Assembly (NCBI GenBank): GCA_031772625.1
Contig: CM062810.1
Location: 705,720,358 to 705,784,357, forward strand
DNA length: 64,000 bases
Reading direction: 5' to 3'
From: Pinus tabuliformis
Lineage: Eukaryota; Streptophyta; Pinopsida; Pinales; Pinaceae
The position numbers were made by a program, and so were the translations under genes. Positions within the stretch are counted from its first letter, which is position 1, and each line of letters opens with the position of its first letter. The notes beneath the pieces were generated by a model. The model did no database searches. It had not been told where the DNA came from and saw nothing but the letters and a program-made list of their open reading frames with translations. Below, piece after piece: positions 1 to 10,228 of this stretch.

Positions 1-912
1 CACAGGTCTCATCCTTTAAGGATATTTCCCATGTAAGTAAACAACACTTCCAATCCTTGTTTAGGGAGAGTGATGTAGCTAATATAGGAGAGATTATGAA
101 AGTAGTTAGATTGTTTCCTATATTCTTTAATGATGTGATGAATGAATTTACAAAGTTATAGGTAACAATTAGAAGAATTAAAAGATGTTCTCGAAATTTT
201 TTGGTTGGCCAAAATTCCACACCTCGATGCTTGGATTATGGAATTCTTCTTAGGATTCTATGACTTCTTAGAGGATGAGTTTCTTAGGGTGATTTAGGAA
301 GGAAGAAGAAATGGAAAGATATTAGTGGATTTTATAACACTTATTTCAAAAAAGAATGACCTTTCACCTTTGATGATTTCATAACAATATCCCTTTGCAA
401 TCTTATCTACAATATTTTCTCAAAGCCCATTGGAAACAAAATGAAACAAACACTATATAATTCCATTTTAGAGGAGAAATTTCAATTTATTTTTAATAAG
501 TAAATCCATGATGTTGTTGGGAAACATAGGAGGGGTTTCACTCAATAAAAATTATAAAACAACCCATAATAGTTATGAAAATTGATCGTTCAAACACACA
601 TTAGGAAATGAAAAGGATCTTTCTCATATTAATTTTTCTTCAAATAGGTTTATGACTTCAATTTATTAATTGTATTATGGGGTGTGTTGAATCTACAAAA
701 TTTGAAGTGCCAATAAATGGCTCTCCTTTGTGGTTCTTCATGAAATTTAGGGGTCTCAAGCAAGGATGCCCCTTGTCACCATTTTTATTCCTCTTCATAG
801 CAGAAATGCTTAGTAGACTGATTGTTGAAGCAAAGAAAAATGGATTATTCAGAGATGTACAAGTTACGGAATCCATTAAGGTAACCACTTGTCATTTATG
901 CATGGCATTTTA
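1..912 (+). pseudogene. LINE (non-LTR retrotransposon) reverse transcriptase remnant
   Basis: Translation in shifting plus-strand frames gives consecutive blocks of a plant L1-type reverse transcriptase. A block around 20-160 matches the region upstream of the RT core. A block around 360-480 contains the 'ISLCNLIYNIFSKPIGNKMK' signature seen before the RT palm. A block at 677-890 contains GLKQGCPLSPFLF, a hallmark of LINE RTs, preceded by INGSPLWFF. Many stops and frameshifts lie between the blocks, so the copy is dead. The catalytic (Y/F)xDD region would follow 890 but is not recognisable, and the element is also cut by the window start. LINE family identity is confident from motifs; the clade is inferred. 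Confidence 0.85.
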
Positions 913-1056
913 ATTTTTGGTAGAGGGAATTTGAGGGAAAAAAAGTTACTTAAAAACTATTGTAGACTTATTGTGTAAAGCAATAAGAATGAAAATCAAT
1001 ATGAACATATCTTGTATTTTGGAAAATGGTCTAAATGATGCTTTCATAAGGAGATG

Positions 1057-1058
<2 letters not shown>

Positions 1059-1101
<43 letters not shown>

Positions 1102-1114
1102 TATATATATATAT
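1059..1114. repeat. (TA)n microsatellite
   Basis: A nearly uninterrupted TA dinucleotide run with one G interruption near 1100. It sits just past the LINE remnant and may derive from its AT-rich tail. Confidence 0.95.
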
Positions 1115-2660
1115 TATGTCGATGTACTAATGGTGATCCTCATTGGGAAAACCTGCAAAATGAGGACCACCACACAAGAAATGGAATATTTATCCTACAA
1201 GTGTAATCAAGACACCATTAGAGGTTTGATATGTTAATAATTTATATTAAGTGCCTAACCATGATGTAAGGGAAACCACTAGCATCTTAGGGACAACCAC
1301 ATAACATTTTCTTAATAGATGAATTAATATAACGATTAAAGGATTAAATTATACCAATTTAGGATGCTTTTACAACACCAAACTAAAATATTAATCTCTT
1401 AATCTACCTATGTATTGTGCTTGTCCAATGAGGACCAACACTAGTATACCAACACCTTATGTATTCAATATATATACTACTGCTAACTGTATGTTGGTAC
1501 ATATACTAGTACAAATATAAACATAATATATGTGAGTATATATATTGGTATATATATGCCGACATACATATCAAAATTATATATATATACTTACTTACTA
1601 ACATATTATTCTTATATATCCTAGCTTATATATTGATACTTATACCTCGTATACATACCAACACATATATTGAATACATATTATCTATGTATACCAATGG
1701 TGGTCATCATTTGGCAAGTTTGGAAAATGAGTATATCTAGCCTTTAAGTGGAATATGGTTTCTCCTAAAGTTCCTTGGATTGTAGAAATGGGCCTCAAGG
1801 CCTTGATAATGGTCATGTGAGGAAAATAAAGCCCTTAGGCTCTAAATGAAGTCTCTAGGGACTAAGGGACATGAATAATGCCTCAAACTACAAAACATAC
1901 TTCATATATGATATCATCATTCTTAACATGGGATATGTGCATTGATATGGGGTTTTGTGCACTAGGGATAATATGAAGCTATGTGAACTAGGGATGAGTT
2001 TGAGACCATGGTCAAGGAAGAAATTGAGGGACACTAACATGAGTTTCTTGAGCTAAAGGGCCATGATCAGGACCATGAACACAACATGTATTCTTTAAAT
2101 TTATCTTTGTCATACAAGATTGATATGGACATGATTAGGAGTTTTTCCACAGTAGGGACATGGGTATTTGGGCCTTAAGTAGTTAAGGGCCTTATCATCC
2201 TTGGGTTCCCACTACAAAATGGTTTTGTTCTATTATGATTTGGTTTGTTTTTTCACTTATTATGTGTAGTGTTCCATAACCCATAGATCAAAAATGTAAA
2301 TTAGGTTTACAAGTATTATAAATGTAATAAACTAGATTAAAGAGACAAGTAAGATGAGATATGTGAAATATACCCTTGTATTATGATAATTAGGGGAGGT
2401 GTTGGCAGCAGTTTCATCCATTTTGAGGAACCTTTTGGGAATTAAATTTAGCTATTCACCCAAGATTGCATAAGGACTTGCAAAGTCTGAGGTGTTGGGG
2501 AGACATTGGGCCTTCATTTTGAGGCCTTTACTACTATCAAAAGTGTAAATTTTGCCCTTTCTAGTCCCTCATATAGCCTATTATCATTCCCCTTTTGTCA
2601 CAATCATTTGTATTAATGTCATCAAATGATGTTGATGATCTAATATGATCATATATTAAA
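1115..2660. other. AT-rich spacer, no gene seen
   Basis: No ORF with a recognisable domain on either strand. Between about 1440 and 1700 the sequence is a cryptic low-complexity stretch in which variants of TATATACCAACA and its complement TGTTGGTATATA recur on both strands. From 1700 to 2660 it is unstructured spacer. Confidence 0.6.
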
Positions 2661-3660
2661 TACTGATGTAGAGTTGATTAGCCATTAGTGAATTGATTGA
2701 AAACCGAAAGCACGGAAAACGAGGAAAACCGCTGGAGCAGAACACTTTATGACAACTGATAAACCATAAGAAAGATGAAAAATAGAAGTATAGACAATGA
2801 AAACATAGATATACCAAACATCGATATTGGTTACGAAGTTCATCCCTAATGGACTACGTCTCCAGGTCCGCTTTCAAGATGGGCGACCGTTTGATTAGGA
2901 ATGAGAAGAAGAAGTGGATTACAAAGTGATTTAGTCAGAATGAACTTGCACATAGGAAATTCTAACCTCTGTCATCAGATAGCTCTCTGAAACAGCTTTT
3001 TTCAACGCCGCTTACGGTTTCCAAATCTGACTCCCGATGCTCCCGAAATCCTGAAAACAAAACAACCCATATCCCTCCAGAACCTGCACATGAAAACTGT
3101 AAACTCTCCTCCTATCTTCAATGGACCATTCTACATTTTATAACCCTTTAAATGCATAAAAACCACCTCTGACTGTATTTGGGATGCATCAGTTGACTTC
3201 TGGGGTCGAATTAGGGTTTGTTTTCCACCTTAGTGGACACCTTAGGGTTAAGTCATGGTTTAGAATTAATAAAAATCAGCTTTAACCATAAAACCCAAAC
3301 AAAACTTTAGAAAATCGCGAAAACTGTTAACGGTCTCCTAACCACGTAGAGGCATTAACAATCTATGTGAACACCTCGTTACAAACTACGGTTAACTAGC
3401 CAGCAGTTCCGGTTGGCGGTGGGACGACCGTTGTAGTGGCAGTCACATGCCACGGTTCTGACATCGTTAATGTCTGCGGTTACCTCTAACCTCTAGCACG
3501 TTCACATGACACACCTCTACCGCACGGTTGACTCCTTCCCACGTAGTTACGGTTAGCGGTAACTGTTTAGGTTTCCACTATGGTCACATAACACACGGTC
3601 TCGCTGCGGCTTAGTCCAGTGGTTAGGACTGTTTTATGTTTTAATTTGTAATGTTTTTGT
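2660..3660 (-). other. possible degenerate LTR, minus orientation
   Basis: The tract 2800-2910 ('ggttacgaagttcatccc...actacgtctcc') resembles the R/U5 part of plant Copia LTRs read on the minus strand. A TATA-like GTTATAAAATG lies on the minus strand near 3135-3145. Upstream of it (3310-3560) is an unusually GC-rich block with many AACGG/CGGTT cores. No partner LTR, coding region or clean target duplication was found, so this may be a solo or decayed LTR. The boundaries given are approximate. Confidence 0.3.
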
Positions 3661-5387
3661 ATTACAATGTACAAATAGGCCGAGAGGGTTTAGGTGTATA
3701 GGATTAGCTTTAGGTTTAGGGTTTTAGGATTTCAAATGTTTTTCAATGTATTTTTAATACATAGGTTTAACGTATTAGGACTTTTGAATGGCTTAGCATA
3801 GGATTTGGATGTGTAGAATAGGATTTGAACATGGTTTAGAAATAGGTTATCTACATAGAATTCTTAGGGTAACAAAGATGAATAAGATAGTTTAGGAGTT
3901 AGGGTTTAGTTCAAGGCTTAGGTAAACAATTTCTTTTAACTGTTCAAGGACCCATGTTGGCTCTGCACAACGACATCGGCGAAACTAAAGCCTTTACGGG
4001 ACGATTGACCCTGATACATCCTTGTGGTCTACGTTCGACATTCGTCAACATTGCACGACGACGACCATCACATCTTTGAAACTGACACTGGTGGTGATGA
4101 CAACAAGACTATGTCGTCAACTAGGTACTTTAACTTGAACCTTTTTACACAATCAAGTATATCAACCATAAATCCTACAAAGTCGAATGAAAAACCACAT
4201 ATCGTCGAACAAACCCTAGCGGAACTGTTGATGACATAAGTCGATAGCCAGGTACAACACCACATCAACTGAACACCATGAAACCATAACATTACCTGAA
4301 CAACCTAATCGTAACCAACATTATCGATTTATCGAAGCTGAACTGAAGCGACAACAACATTGAAAAACACTTATGAACATTGATGATGACACTTCGAACA
4401 CTTGTGCATTTGGATCGATGGATCCTCCTGGATCAGATGATAAGGTGTGGTGTTGTTAAATTCAATGATTTTCCCTTATTTTTAATGAGTTATTTGAGCT
4501 AGAGATTTCATTTTCTAATGTTAGTATTAGATCCTGTAACACTAGTCAAAATCTAGTAACCAAAATAATTAGTTGTTATATATATGCACCCCCAAGGTGA
4601 AATATGCCACATTAATTTCATTTCTAGGTGGCTCGAGATGGATTAGTGTTGGTTGGACTACTCCTAGGTTAGACAAGGAAGGCACCAGCTCACAGTTAAT
4701 GCTCAAGTCAAACATAGAGTGATAATGTATACAACACAACAATAGTTGAATATTAATAAATTTCAAAGTTTTGGAAAGTGGCATGGATATTTTCATGCAT
4801 ACCATGTCATGCAAATATCTTATTCCAACATATAAGCAGTTACCCATGTCAGCGAAAGTTGTATATGTTAATGGCATTACCCCCTACTCTATTTTTGGGA
4901 TGTAAATCGTTAACAAGACTTTATATCCTCAGGAGTTATTTATGGTTCAATACACACTCCCGTATATTGTATAACATCTATAAAACATGAAGGTTGAAGA
5001 TCGATGCTTGTAATATTAAAGGATTGATCAAGAAAGCAATCAATTTGTGTATTGAAAAGTTTTTCAAATGGTCCAATTTGAAGGCCATATGTTGGTGTAT
5101 ATTGTAGTTTGATGACAAAGTATATGTGGATCCATGTTGATTATATGTAGATTGTCTTTATAATTGTAATGTGAACTTGTGTATTCCTCTTTTAATATAA
5201 ATGATGCTTTTCTAAGTTTTATTTCATAGCAATGTACTTATACTACAGTTTTCCTTTGTAGTGCAAGTCAGTAGGTAGCCCCCCCTACCTGGTTTGCACT
5301 GCAAATTCATTTATTTCTTAGTTAAATTAGCTAATTAGATATATTTTTATTTTCATTTTTATTCTGTAGATTCATATGTCCTTCATT
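3661..5387. other. spacer without recognised gene
   Basis: Short ORFs at 4024-4239 and 4569-4877 show no recognisable domain and look like chance frames. The only structured item is the inverted repeat at 5255-5305. Confidence 0.55.
5255..5305. repeat. hairpin-forming inverted repeat
   Basis: The left arm TTTGTAGTGCAA...GTAGGTAG pairs with the right arm CTACCT..TTTGCACTGCAAA around a short C-rich loop. The arms are about 20 nt with a few mismatches. No function can be assigned; the arms are shorter than those of typical plant miRNA precursors. Confidence 0.6.
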
Positions 5388-5790
5388 GCAAAAGTGTGGA
5401 TTCCCTATAGAGGTTTGGTGCTGAAGGTTGAAGAACGAACATGATTTTTAAGGAATTGAAAAACTATTTGATGCCTTTAATGAAAAATAAAGTAATGTGA
5501 TCAAAGCTCATAAAATGCTCATGTAAACATAATCCTAGTGATCCAAGAAACTTGTAGCATTTTACTTTCTTCCTTATTGAATTTCATGTTTTAAGTGTAA
5601 AGTGTAGATTCCCCCTACAGAAGTTAGGCACTGAAGGTTGAAGAACGAAAGTGTTTCTTAAGGAATCATAGAACCATTTAATGACTCTAATGCCAAACAA
5701 AGGACTATGACTGGAGTTCACAAAGTGTTCTTGAAAACATAAGCTCAATGACTCAAAAAACTTTTGTAGCCCTTTAATTTTCATTATGAT
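5388..5790. repeat. diverged direct tandem duplication (~205 bp unit)
   Basis: Two copies begin at about 5390 and 5598. Each contains 'gattcccc/cta...gaggt..tt.g..gctgaaggttgaagaacgaa' and then matching blocks 'ttaaggaat', 'catttaatgactctaatg..aaa' and 'aacataa.c'. The copies are clearly homologous but well diverged, so the duplication is old. Confidence 0.7.
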
Positions 5791-5944
5791 AGAATTTTGT
5801 TGTGAGTGCATCTCTTAGAGCATTAGATTGTAAAATTTCTTCCATAGCTTGAGAATCATTTATGTACTAGTTTGACACATACAATGTTGGTGTTTATAAA
5901 TTTATGACCACAAATTGACAATTGAATGTAACATAATTTAAGCC

Positions 5945-6275
5945 ATTAAATTGACTGACAACAACTGTCTCAAACTAAAGGAGGTCATATTCAATCAATT
6001 TTGAGCAACCTCCTCAAATCAAAAGAGGTTTACTATAATTTAAGGTTCCTCAAATTTGATGTGGATAAACTCTTGGAAATCTAGGAACCCTCTCCAAATT
6101 TAAGAATAAGAGGTGACACAAAATCCATTTTAAATAACCTTCTCAAACTAATGCACGTTGTATAGAATTAATTTTGAACAACCTCCTCAAATCAAATTTA
6201 AGGTTCCTCAGATTTTATGTGGATAACCTTTTGAAAATCTAGGAACACCTTCAAAATTAAGGATAAAATCTTAAT
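5945..6275. repeat. diverged direct tandem duplication (~185 bp unit)
   Basis: Blocks 'caacctcctcaaatcaaa', 'taaggttcctca', 'gatgtggataa' and 'gaaaatctaggaac' occur in the same order at about 5990-6090 and 6175-6260. It is non-coding. Confidence 0.7.
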
Positions 6276-6797
6276 AGGAGGCATGTCCCTCATAATATAC
6301 ACATTTTAATTGAAAAACGTTACAAAAGGACTAATTTTTAATACAGTAAATAAATATCATGTAATAATTGTTCTATAACTAATCAATATTATATATTAAA
6401 GATTTTATTACAAAATAATTGTCATAGGATTATTTTCACATAATACTTATTTATTACATTATGATCATAAATCTAATAACATATCTTAATTATATTACAT
6501 TTAATTTATACAATAAAAAAATAGTTAATGGCTAAGGATATGTAATTTTTTTAGAATGTTAAAGGTTCAAATCTAAAAGGGGTTTTCCCATATTCAATTT
6601 TCTTTAGAGTAGAGAAAAAATATTGAAATATTTTATTTATAATCCATTTTTTTATTAATATTTTTTAAATCACAGATTAATTTTATATTAAGAATTTAAC
6701 AAATTGCACACCTCCCTTTTATAATTCTTATTAGGAATTCTTGTTAGGAAATACTTGATTTTTTTCACTTTTATTATATATACTTATTTTCTTTCTC

Positions 6798-6798
<1 letters not shown>

Positions 6799-6854
<56 letters not shown>
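6799..6854. repeat. compound (TA)n(GA)n microsatellite
   Basis: A TA run is followed directly by a GA run of similar length. Confidence 0.95.
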
Positions 6855-6859
<5 letters not shown>

Positions 6860-6949
6860 TAAATCTTGTATTGAAATATTTTTAACATGTATAAAAATTA
6901 TAAGTTTTCAACACTCAAAATTTGAATATATTAATTTTCCATACATTTA

Positions 6950-7101
6950 ATTATTTTGTTTTTAAATTGATATAAAATTTTGTTATTTCACATTAATATT
7001 AAAATATTTTATTTATGTTTGAAAGTGAAGGTAAAACATTTTTACATCTTTTGAGTTGTAATGTCAACCATAAATCTGGAAATCATAATGAGAGTAAAAA
7101 A
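6950..7101. repeat. left half of an AT-rich dispersed repeat split by an LTR retrotransposon
   Basis: The tract 'atttcacattaatattaaaatattttattta...gtgaaggtaaaacatttttacatc' recurs in diverged form at 12090-12310 and 17660-17870. The right half of this copy resumes at about 11908 ('aaaatattgatatt...taaccaaataaatatattcat'), so the 7102-11907 element interrupts it. Confidence 0.6.
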
Positions 7102-7286
7102 TGTTGGACACCTAATCCTAAATGGGTTAGTGTGGAAGCCGAATAGACCAAAGCAGTCCAAGAGACCTTGGGATCTGAAACCCAAGAGTCATATGTTGTA
7201 CTATAAATGTATATCTCATGTTAATAAAAAAATGAACTGCATGATTTATCTTTCACATTGTCTTTGCTGTCCATGTGTGTTTAACA
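7102..7286 (+). repeat. 5' LTR of the gene-capturing element
   Basis: It begins TGTTGG and ends TTTAACA immediately before the primer binding site. It contains a TATA-like CTATAAATG at 7201-7209. At about 185 bp it is very short, like the LTRs of small TRIM-type elements, although the full element is 4.8 kb. Confidence 0.92.
7201..7209 (+). promoter_or_regulatory. TATA box in 5' LTR
   Basis: CTATAAATG sits about 100 bp into the LTR. The same sequence is conserved in the 3' LTR near 11821. This is a probable promoter by position and motif only. Confidence 0.5.
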
Positions 7287-7298
7287 TGGTATCAGAGC
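7287..7298 (+). other. primer binding site (tRNA-iMet type)
   Basis: TGGTATCAGAGC lies directly after the 5' LTR and is complementary to the 3' end of plant initiator methionine tRNA. It fixes the element's orientation as plus. Confidence 0.9.
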
Positions 7299-7453
7299 GG
7301 GCGATCTCCTGCCCTGCTCCAGTGTGAGCCACCTGTTTCTGTGGCCTTTGTAAACCAATGCTCTCCTCTTGATTACACTTTTCTGAGCATTTCTTAAAAT
7401 AGAAGTTGTTACCTCTATCAGCGCTGCCATTCTTCTGATGTGAGCAGTCCTGG

Positions 7454-7520
7454 CCCTCTGCCATATTCTTTTCCAGCGCTGTACGTTAAAAGCCCTCTGT
7501 CATATTCTTTTCCAGCGCTC
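7454..7520. repeat. short tandem duplication inside the captured segment
   Basis: 'ccctctg(c/t)catattcttttccagcgct' occurs twice with a period of about 39 bp (from 7454 and 7493). Confidence 0.8.
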
Positions 7521-7639
7521 CTCACATGCTGCCTCTGCCATATAACGCATCTGTCCAAGCCGTTCTGAGATGTCTGTCTTCCATATTCTATTTATGAGAC
7601 CTGCGTTCACTGTCCATATACGCTCAGCCTCTGTTGTCC

Positions 7640-8107
7640 GGATTATTGCAGCATCGATGGCATGGCATCTACAACCTCTCTGACTTTCTTCTCATCTATT
7701 TGTGTAAGTGAAATCTTAATCCTCGCAGATTTGCAGGCGAAGCTACCATTGAATTCAAACTTATTTGAGGTGAGTCTAACCAGCACCTTGTCATAATTTC
7801 CCCAACATTTCTCAACTTCTTTCAACAGGAACTCACCATGCACTTCCCCTAAAGCTGGCAATACTGTGACAACAACGTATTCTTCCAACGAAATCTTGTA
7901 CTTGTCATAGAGTTGTTGTGTGTACAGAGAAGGAGGCCTTTGGGTGCACATTTTGTACACAGTTGTATAAATCTTAATGTACTCCGTTACAGGAAACTCG
8001 CCTTTTAAATTTGTTTTGAGAATATTTATCAACTTTAGGATGCCATTCTGAATAATATCCCATCCTTCATTGAATTCTATACTACCTGTATCTGTTGACA
8101 TCATCAT
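7640..8107 (-). pseudogene. CUL1: captured CULLIN-1 fragment, antisense to the element
   Basis: The minus-strand frame of 154 residues starts with a match to the N-terminus of plant CUL1, the scaffold of SCF ubiquitin ligases. It has IEFNEGWDIIQNGI, then YTTVYKMCTQRPP, then QQLYDKYK and VLPALGEVHGEFLL (first cullin repeat, which binds SKP1/F-box). After 'VLVRLTS' it jumps directly to FEFNGSF...RIKISLTQIDEKK, which in full cullins lies near the C-terminus before the winged-helix/neddylation segment. Several hundred residues are missing. A frameshift follows; homology resumes in another frame as AIDAAIIRTTEAER near 7640. It lacks the SKP1-to-RBX1 span and cannot be a working cullin. It is transcribed antisense if the LTR promoter fires. 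Confidence 0.88.
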
Positions 8108-8440
8108 CTTTTTCCAAGTGTTAACTGCCCGCCTTTCTTAGCCTTCACCTTCTGTCGAGCAACGTCTGCCAACGTTAGAGAGAAGTTTTTCCGAACGCAC
8201 AGAATGTCATGTAATGTAACCGGATTGTGTCGACTGCGCCTATTTGTGTTGGTCGCAAATCAGTGCATATCGAACAGGTTCGACCTTTGTTTCCTTTCCT
8301 TCAAATTACTCTGCCAAAGAAAATAATTTTGAGCGTGGCTAGCAACTTGAGGAGGAGTTGGGGAAGTGATTGGCAAAGACCCCATTGGATTACGCACTGG
8401 AGTCGAACATTTGCTGGACTTTGAGCCTCTCATTCCAGAA
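8108..8440. other. captured sequence of unknown origin
   Basis: It lies between the cullin and phytochrome pieces. It may be the 5' UTR of the cullin source plus another gene piece; the minus-strand frame downstream of the phytochrome junction reads FWNERLKVQQMFDSSA and then stops. I recognise no domain. Confidence 0.4.
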
Positions 8441-8708
8441 CGTCAGAACGTCTTGTTGAGGTTGTTCCATGCTCGGGACAGATTGGGGCGCAAGATCCAG
8501 CATTTCCACTGCGTTCTCACTACTCTGTTGTGGACTTGATGGATCTCGTGTAATCGAAAGACTTACCCGATTCCCCGGACTGTTCGAAGACTTGGAGTAA
8601 TCTCGCGTCCGCATTGTACTGAGCCATCGCCGTTGCTTTGTTGGTGGTAGTGTTAGTATTAGTGTTGCTTCTCCTGTTGTTGCTTCCTGTTGATTGACTC
8701 TGCGACAC
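8441..8708 (-). pseudogene. PHY: captured phytochrome N-terminal fragment, antisense to the element
   Basis: The minus strand opens with MSQSQST and a Ser/Asn/Thr-rich stretch. [10 protein letters not shown] and [13 protein letters not shown] follow, the conserved N-terminal extension of PHYB/PHYP-type phytochromes. After 'SIKSTTE' two stops arise where about 40 residues are missing. Homology resumes in another frame at 8521 as SENAVEMLDLAPQSVPSMEQ...QQDVLT, the start of the PAS domain, and ends at 8441. The GAF chromophore domain and everything after it are absent, so no photoreceptor can be made. The type (B/P rather than A) is inferred from [13 protein letters not shown]. Confidence 0.88.
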
Positions 8709-9417
8709 AAATCTGTTAGTGATTGGCTAAATTCCTAGCTGGAATCTCTGTATTTTGAGGGCAGAATACATAATAAAGCCCTGCTGAAGTTTTTAACACA
8801 TTGCATATGGTATTCGAAAGTGAAATCACTTAGATTTCACCGTAAAGGTTGAAGACAGAGTTGGGAGTCGATTTTTCCAGTCATATCAAGAGCCAAGGCA
8901 CTGCCAATAAAATAGGAACGATTCTCCCTCACTCTGCTGGTCGAAATCTCTGAAGCAGAAGTTGGGTTGAAGAAGCAAACGCAGTAATGAAAACCAACCA
9001 CCATTAGTACGAGTTCCATGGAGAATAGAAGGGATGAGTTTCTTATCCTGTGACTGGACGAGTTCTCCTTTACAGTGGGATTGAGCTACTTTAGTAGGAG
9101 GTTGAAACACCTGTTAATAAATTGCTGGAAGCTTATAATGGTCAAGTTATTCTTCTGAGTGTGAAGAGGGAAGCATTTACACCATTCCAGAACCATGGTC
9201 ACTGTCTTTTATAGCTGAATGAGCCACTAATAAAATCTGGGCCAAGTTGCTGTAGTTAACTGTGCATTGGGGCTGCCTGTCATCATGATTTGGGGTTTAC
9301 TGTTGACTGCATAAAGTTTCGAGTTGTTGCTGGAAATTTATCCCACTGATTCGATCTTGTATTATTATAATAAAGGGTGGCTCACTCGTTCTGGACACTA
9401 ACTAGGTTGATTGTTGT
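8709..9417. other. captured or internal sequence of unknown origin
   Basis: It may include phytochrome upstream sequence on the minus strand (8709-9110). No protein domain is recognised; small frames at 8837-9019 and 8886-9110 show nothing familiar. Confidence 0.4.
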
Positions 9418-10110
9418 GATTCTAGCATCCAGTGGATGATACCAAGGTCACCGGTATTCTTTGCGTGTTTCCACCTTCTGTTATTGATGTAGCTGCATTA
9501 AAGGGACTGTATGCTATCTCAGAAGTTGAATGAGTATGGTTTGATGATGATACAAGGACTGTGGTGAAGAGGGAATCTATTCTTCCATATCCTGGGCAGC
9601 GTACATCATAAACAAATGTTGAGGTGCCATTTTGGGGACTGATAATTGCATATCTACTAATTTGTATTCGCTGACATTTAATTGTCGAGTTCTATCTTCC
9701 AATCTGTTCTTTGTTTAAGTTAAGTTTTTGAATGAGAACAGTCCATTATGTAGTAGCTATCACTTAATGGTCGTTGCATTTAATCTCTGAATTTTCTACT
9801 GGATAATATAAGTTTATTTGGAGACTATTACTACATGTGGAAGCATTAAAAGACAATGGTACAGTTGTGAAATTGCCAGCGATTGAGGTTTTTGATTTGG
9901 GTAAAAAGCTGAGATGCATGTTACTAGTCCGTTTTAAAGAACCTGGATTCTGGGAACCTGTTGCTGATGCTGATTTGAAAGTGAAGGAGTATTTGAAAGA
10001 TCCAATTCAATTTAAAGTTGTTTCTTGTTCAATTTACTTGTTCCTATTGTGCAGTTTGGGCATAAATTTATGTGCAACAAACAAATTTGTTTTTCTCAAC
10101 AGATTCTAAT
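9418..10110 (+). pseudogene. unidentified gene-like segment with an intron-like gap
   Basis: Two plus-strand blocks have the composition of conserved plant protein. Block one (about 9425-9640) reads VDDTKVTGILCVFPPS and then VAALKGLYAISEVE, with stops further on. Block two (9837-10018) reads VEALKDNGTVVKLPAIEVF and GFWEPVADADLKVKEYLKDP. The AT-rich gap between them and the intron-like stretch after 10018 suggest capture of genomic DNA rather than spliced mRNA. I cannot name the family. In-frame stops in block one argue that it is a dead copy. Confidence 0.5.
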
Positions 10111-10228
10111 GAGAAGATTGCTTTAATTGTTGGGGTGATTGTCTGCTATTTGTTGCAAGCATTGTGATTATTTAGGGTACATTTTCACTCCAAAACAAGT
10201 TTCTAGTGGTGCATTTCTATTGAGAAAA

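Noticed and set aside
8227-8424. plus-strand ORF in the captured region
   Set aside because: It is antisense or unrelated to the recognisable minus-strand cargo, and it has no domain or conserved features.
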